From contig CAKSSH010000010.1 of NCBI GenBank assembly GCA_934488695.1, forward strand, positions 1 through 42,764: DNA of 42,764 nt, written 5' to 3'. Positions 41,385-42,764 of this stretch are shown here, piece after piece; the stretch's first letter is position 1, and every line of letters starts with the position of its first letter. The stretch comes from an uncultured Oscillospiraceae bacterium (GTDB lineage Bacteria; Bacillota; Clostridia; Oscillospirales; Ruminococcaceae). Made by a program: the position numbers and the translations under genes. The notes beneath the pieces were generated by a model. The model was not told where the DNA came from, made no database searches, and was given only the letters and a program-made list of their open reading frames with translations.

Positions 41385-42596
41385 TTACAGTGCAGAAACA
41401 ATATCCAGCGTGTCTCGAGCAATCATCAGCTCTTCGTTGGTTGGGATAACCAGCATTTCCGGATGAGTTCCTTTGACCGAAATGTTGTATTCAATATCGG
41501 TTCGTTTGGCCTTCTCGTTCAGTTCCTCGTCAATTTTAACACCCAGGAAAGCAAGACGCTCCGCTACGCGGGAACGATAATGCGGGTTGTTTTCGCCAAT
41601 GCCGCCGGTAAACACAATCGCGTCCACACCGCCCATGGCAGCGGCGTAGCCACCAATAAACTTGGTCAGCTGGTGGCAGAGCATGGATTCAACCAGCTGA
41701 TAGCGTTTATTGCCTGTACGGGCGCCTTCTTCAATATCGCGATTATCGCTGGTGACTCCGCCGGTAATACCGAGAATTCCCGATTTTTTATTCAGAATGG
41801 TATCAATTTGATCCGGGGACAGATTTTCCTTTTTCATCAGCAGCGGAATGATTGCCGGATCCAGATTTCCGCAACGGGTTCCCATCAGAATACCCTCGCA
41901 GGGGGTCAGCCCCATCGTGGTGTCCAGACATTTCCCGCCGTCAACCGCCGCAATCGAAGAACCGTTTCCGAGGTGGCAGGTGATAATCTTCAGCTCTCGA
42001 ATATCCCGGCCCAGCATAGCGGCTGCCCGCTGGCTGACATAACGGTGCGACGTTCCGTGGAAACCGTAACGACGGATACCATACTTCTCATAATATTCAT
42101 AAGGCAATGCGTAAAGATATGCATATTCGGGCATGGTTTGATGAAACCCTGTATCAAAAACAGCGACCTGAGGGACACCGTTGAAAATTTCTTCGCAGGC
42201 GCGTATTCCGGTCAGGTTATGCGGATTGTGCAACGGCCCGAGCTCGCAGCATTCTTCAATAGCGGCAATTACGTCGTCATTTACCAAAACCGAACTGCAG
42301 AATTTTTCGCCGCCGTGCAGTACGCGGTGTCCGATGGCCGAGATCTCGTCCACGGATTTGATAACGCCGTGCTCCGGATCCACCAACGCGTCAATCACCA
42401 GACGAATCGCTTCACTGTGATTCGGAATTTGAACCTGAATTTTGTATGGGTCTTTGCCGTGCGGCGTGTGCTTGAAGTTGCCGCCGTCAATACCGATTCG
42501 GTCACACAGGCCTTTGGCCAAGACCAACTCATTGGCCATATCAATCAATTGATATTTGATTGAAGAGCTGCCTGCATTGATTACAAGAATTTTCAT
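41385..42596 (-). CDS. ackA: Acetate kinase
   Basis: This 403-residue enzyme makes ATP and acetate from acetyl phosphate, the last step of acetate fermentation. It starts with the phosphate-binding LVINAGSSSIKYQL; further family motifs are GHRVLHGGEKF, the catalytic region VFDTGFHQTMP, YGFHGTSHRYVS, CHLGNGSSIAAV and the C-terminal FTGGIGENNPHYR with the Mg-binding Glu. Length fits (about 400). ATG 42596 follows AAGGATG. No phosphotransacetylase gene is seen inside the window. It works downstream of the PFOR encoded at 12826. Confidence 0.97.
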   Translation of the reverse strand: MKILVINAGSSSIKYQLIDMANELVLAKGLCDRIGIDGGNFKHTPHGKDPYKIQVQIPNHSEAIRLVIDALVDPEHGVIKSVDEISAIGHRVLHGGEKFCSSVLVNDDVIAAIEECCELGPLHNPHNLTGIRACEEIFNGVPQVAVFDTGFHQTMPEYAYLYALPYEYYEKYGIRRYGFHGTSHRYVSQRAAAMLGRDIRELKIITCHLGNGSSIAAVDGGKCLDTTMGLTPCEGILMGTRCGNLDPAIIPLLMKKENLSPDQIDTILNKKSGILGITGGVTSDNRDIEEGARTGNKRYQLVESMLCHQLTKFIGGYAAAMGGVDAIVFTGGIGENNPHYRSRVAERLAFLGVKIDEELNEKAKRTDIEYNISVKGTHPEMLVIPTNEELMIARDTLDIVSAL

Positions 42597-42634
42597 AAAT
42601 CAACCATCCTTCTTTTGATGTTGGAAACGATTCT

Positions 42635-42663
42635 ATTGTACACCCTTTTTTTGAAAAAAGCAA
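42635..42663 (-). promoter_or_regulatory. Promoter of ackA
   Basis: Minus-strand TTGCTT (42658-42663), 17-base spacer, TACAAT (42635-42640). Confidence 0.7.
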
Positions 42664-42686
42664 ATTTTTTTCAAAATTGCACCTGA

Positions 42687-42720
42687 AAGCATTTTTCTGT
42701 AAAAACAGAAAATAATGCTT
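42687..42720. repeat. Inverted repeat between divergent promoters
   Basis: AAGCATTTTTCTGT (42687-42700) faces ACAGAAAATAATGCTT (42705-42720), an imperfect inverted repeat with a two-base bulge. It lies between the ackA promoter and the outgoing promoter and touches the latter's -35 box, so it could be an operator. Confidence 0.45.
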
Positions 42721-42747
42721 GCATTTCCAAAAAGAATCGTATATAAT
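42719..42747 (+). promoter_or_regulatory. Outgoing promoter for a gene beyond the right edge
   Basis: TTGCAT (42719-42724), 17-base spacer, TATAAT (42742-42747). The gene it serves starts outside the window. Confidence 0.75.
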
Positions 42748-42764
42748 AGCAAGGTAGGGTTTTG

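Noticed and set aside
41277..42563. Plus-strand frame of 428 codons antisense to ackA
   Set aside because: The acetate kinase on the minus strand is complete with all motifs. The opposite frame starts inside the ackA terminator and has no recognisable domain.

Overview
The window reads as a stretch of core chromosome from an anaerobic, spore-forming, Gram-positive bacterium of the class Clostridia; an Oscillospiraceae-like member is my best guess. This rests on a spoIIGA-sigE sporulation pair with a Spo0A-type box, a pyruvate:ferredoxin oxidoreductase, an acetate kinase, a potassium-type membrane pyrophosphatase, a T-box leader and strong AGGAGG ribosome binding sites. Base composition is moderate. 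I see no phage, plasmid, insertion sequence, CRISPR array or rRNA. Genes are densely packed on both strands and separated by strong intrinsic terminators. Many promoters are near-consensus sigma-A type with 17-base spacing.

Left part (1-12600). A minus-strand acetyltransferase/SGNH-hydrolase pair is followed by two tandem tRNA-Ala genes and an nnrD-lipoprotein pair. On the plus strand come a RING-like zinc-finger membrane protein with galU, then hppA (ion-pumping pyrophosphatase), a D,D-carboxypeptidase, pgi and a small P-loop protein. A family-6-like uracil-DNA glycosylase and an alpha/beta hydrolase lie on the minus strand.

Middle (12600-26800). The PFOR gene is followed by an unexplained GC-rich tandem repeat array of about 210 bp. 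Next come a small XRE regulator with a TetR regulator and the trkA-trkH potassium uptake pair. The metY-metA methionine genes lie on the minus strand behind a T-box leader whose specifier loop contains AUG. After these come uppP, a tiny cysteine-rich protein gene on the minus strand, spoIIGA-sigE and a small membrane protein.

Right part (26900-42764). A minus-strand operon of YfhO-family membrane protein, GT2 glycosyltransferase and diacylglycerol-kinase-like protein looks like a polymer (teichoic acid type) glycosylation and lipid recycling unit. It is followed by yfbR, a serC-serA-metallophosphoesterase-aminotransferase operon, a CPA2 antiporter, secD-secF and ackA. The window ends on a promoter that points out to the right.

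Working together: GalU, Pgi, PFOR and AckA cover sugar activation and fermentation to acetate. HppA, TrkAH and the antiporter handle ion gradients. UppP, the carboxypeptidase and the YfhO/GT2/DGK unit serve the envelope. The least explained elements are the 16.5-kb repeat array, the Cys-rich protein beside spoIIGA, the RING/zinc-ribbon membrane protein, the small P-loop protein and the phosphoesterase inside the serine operon.
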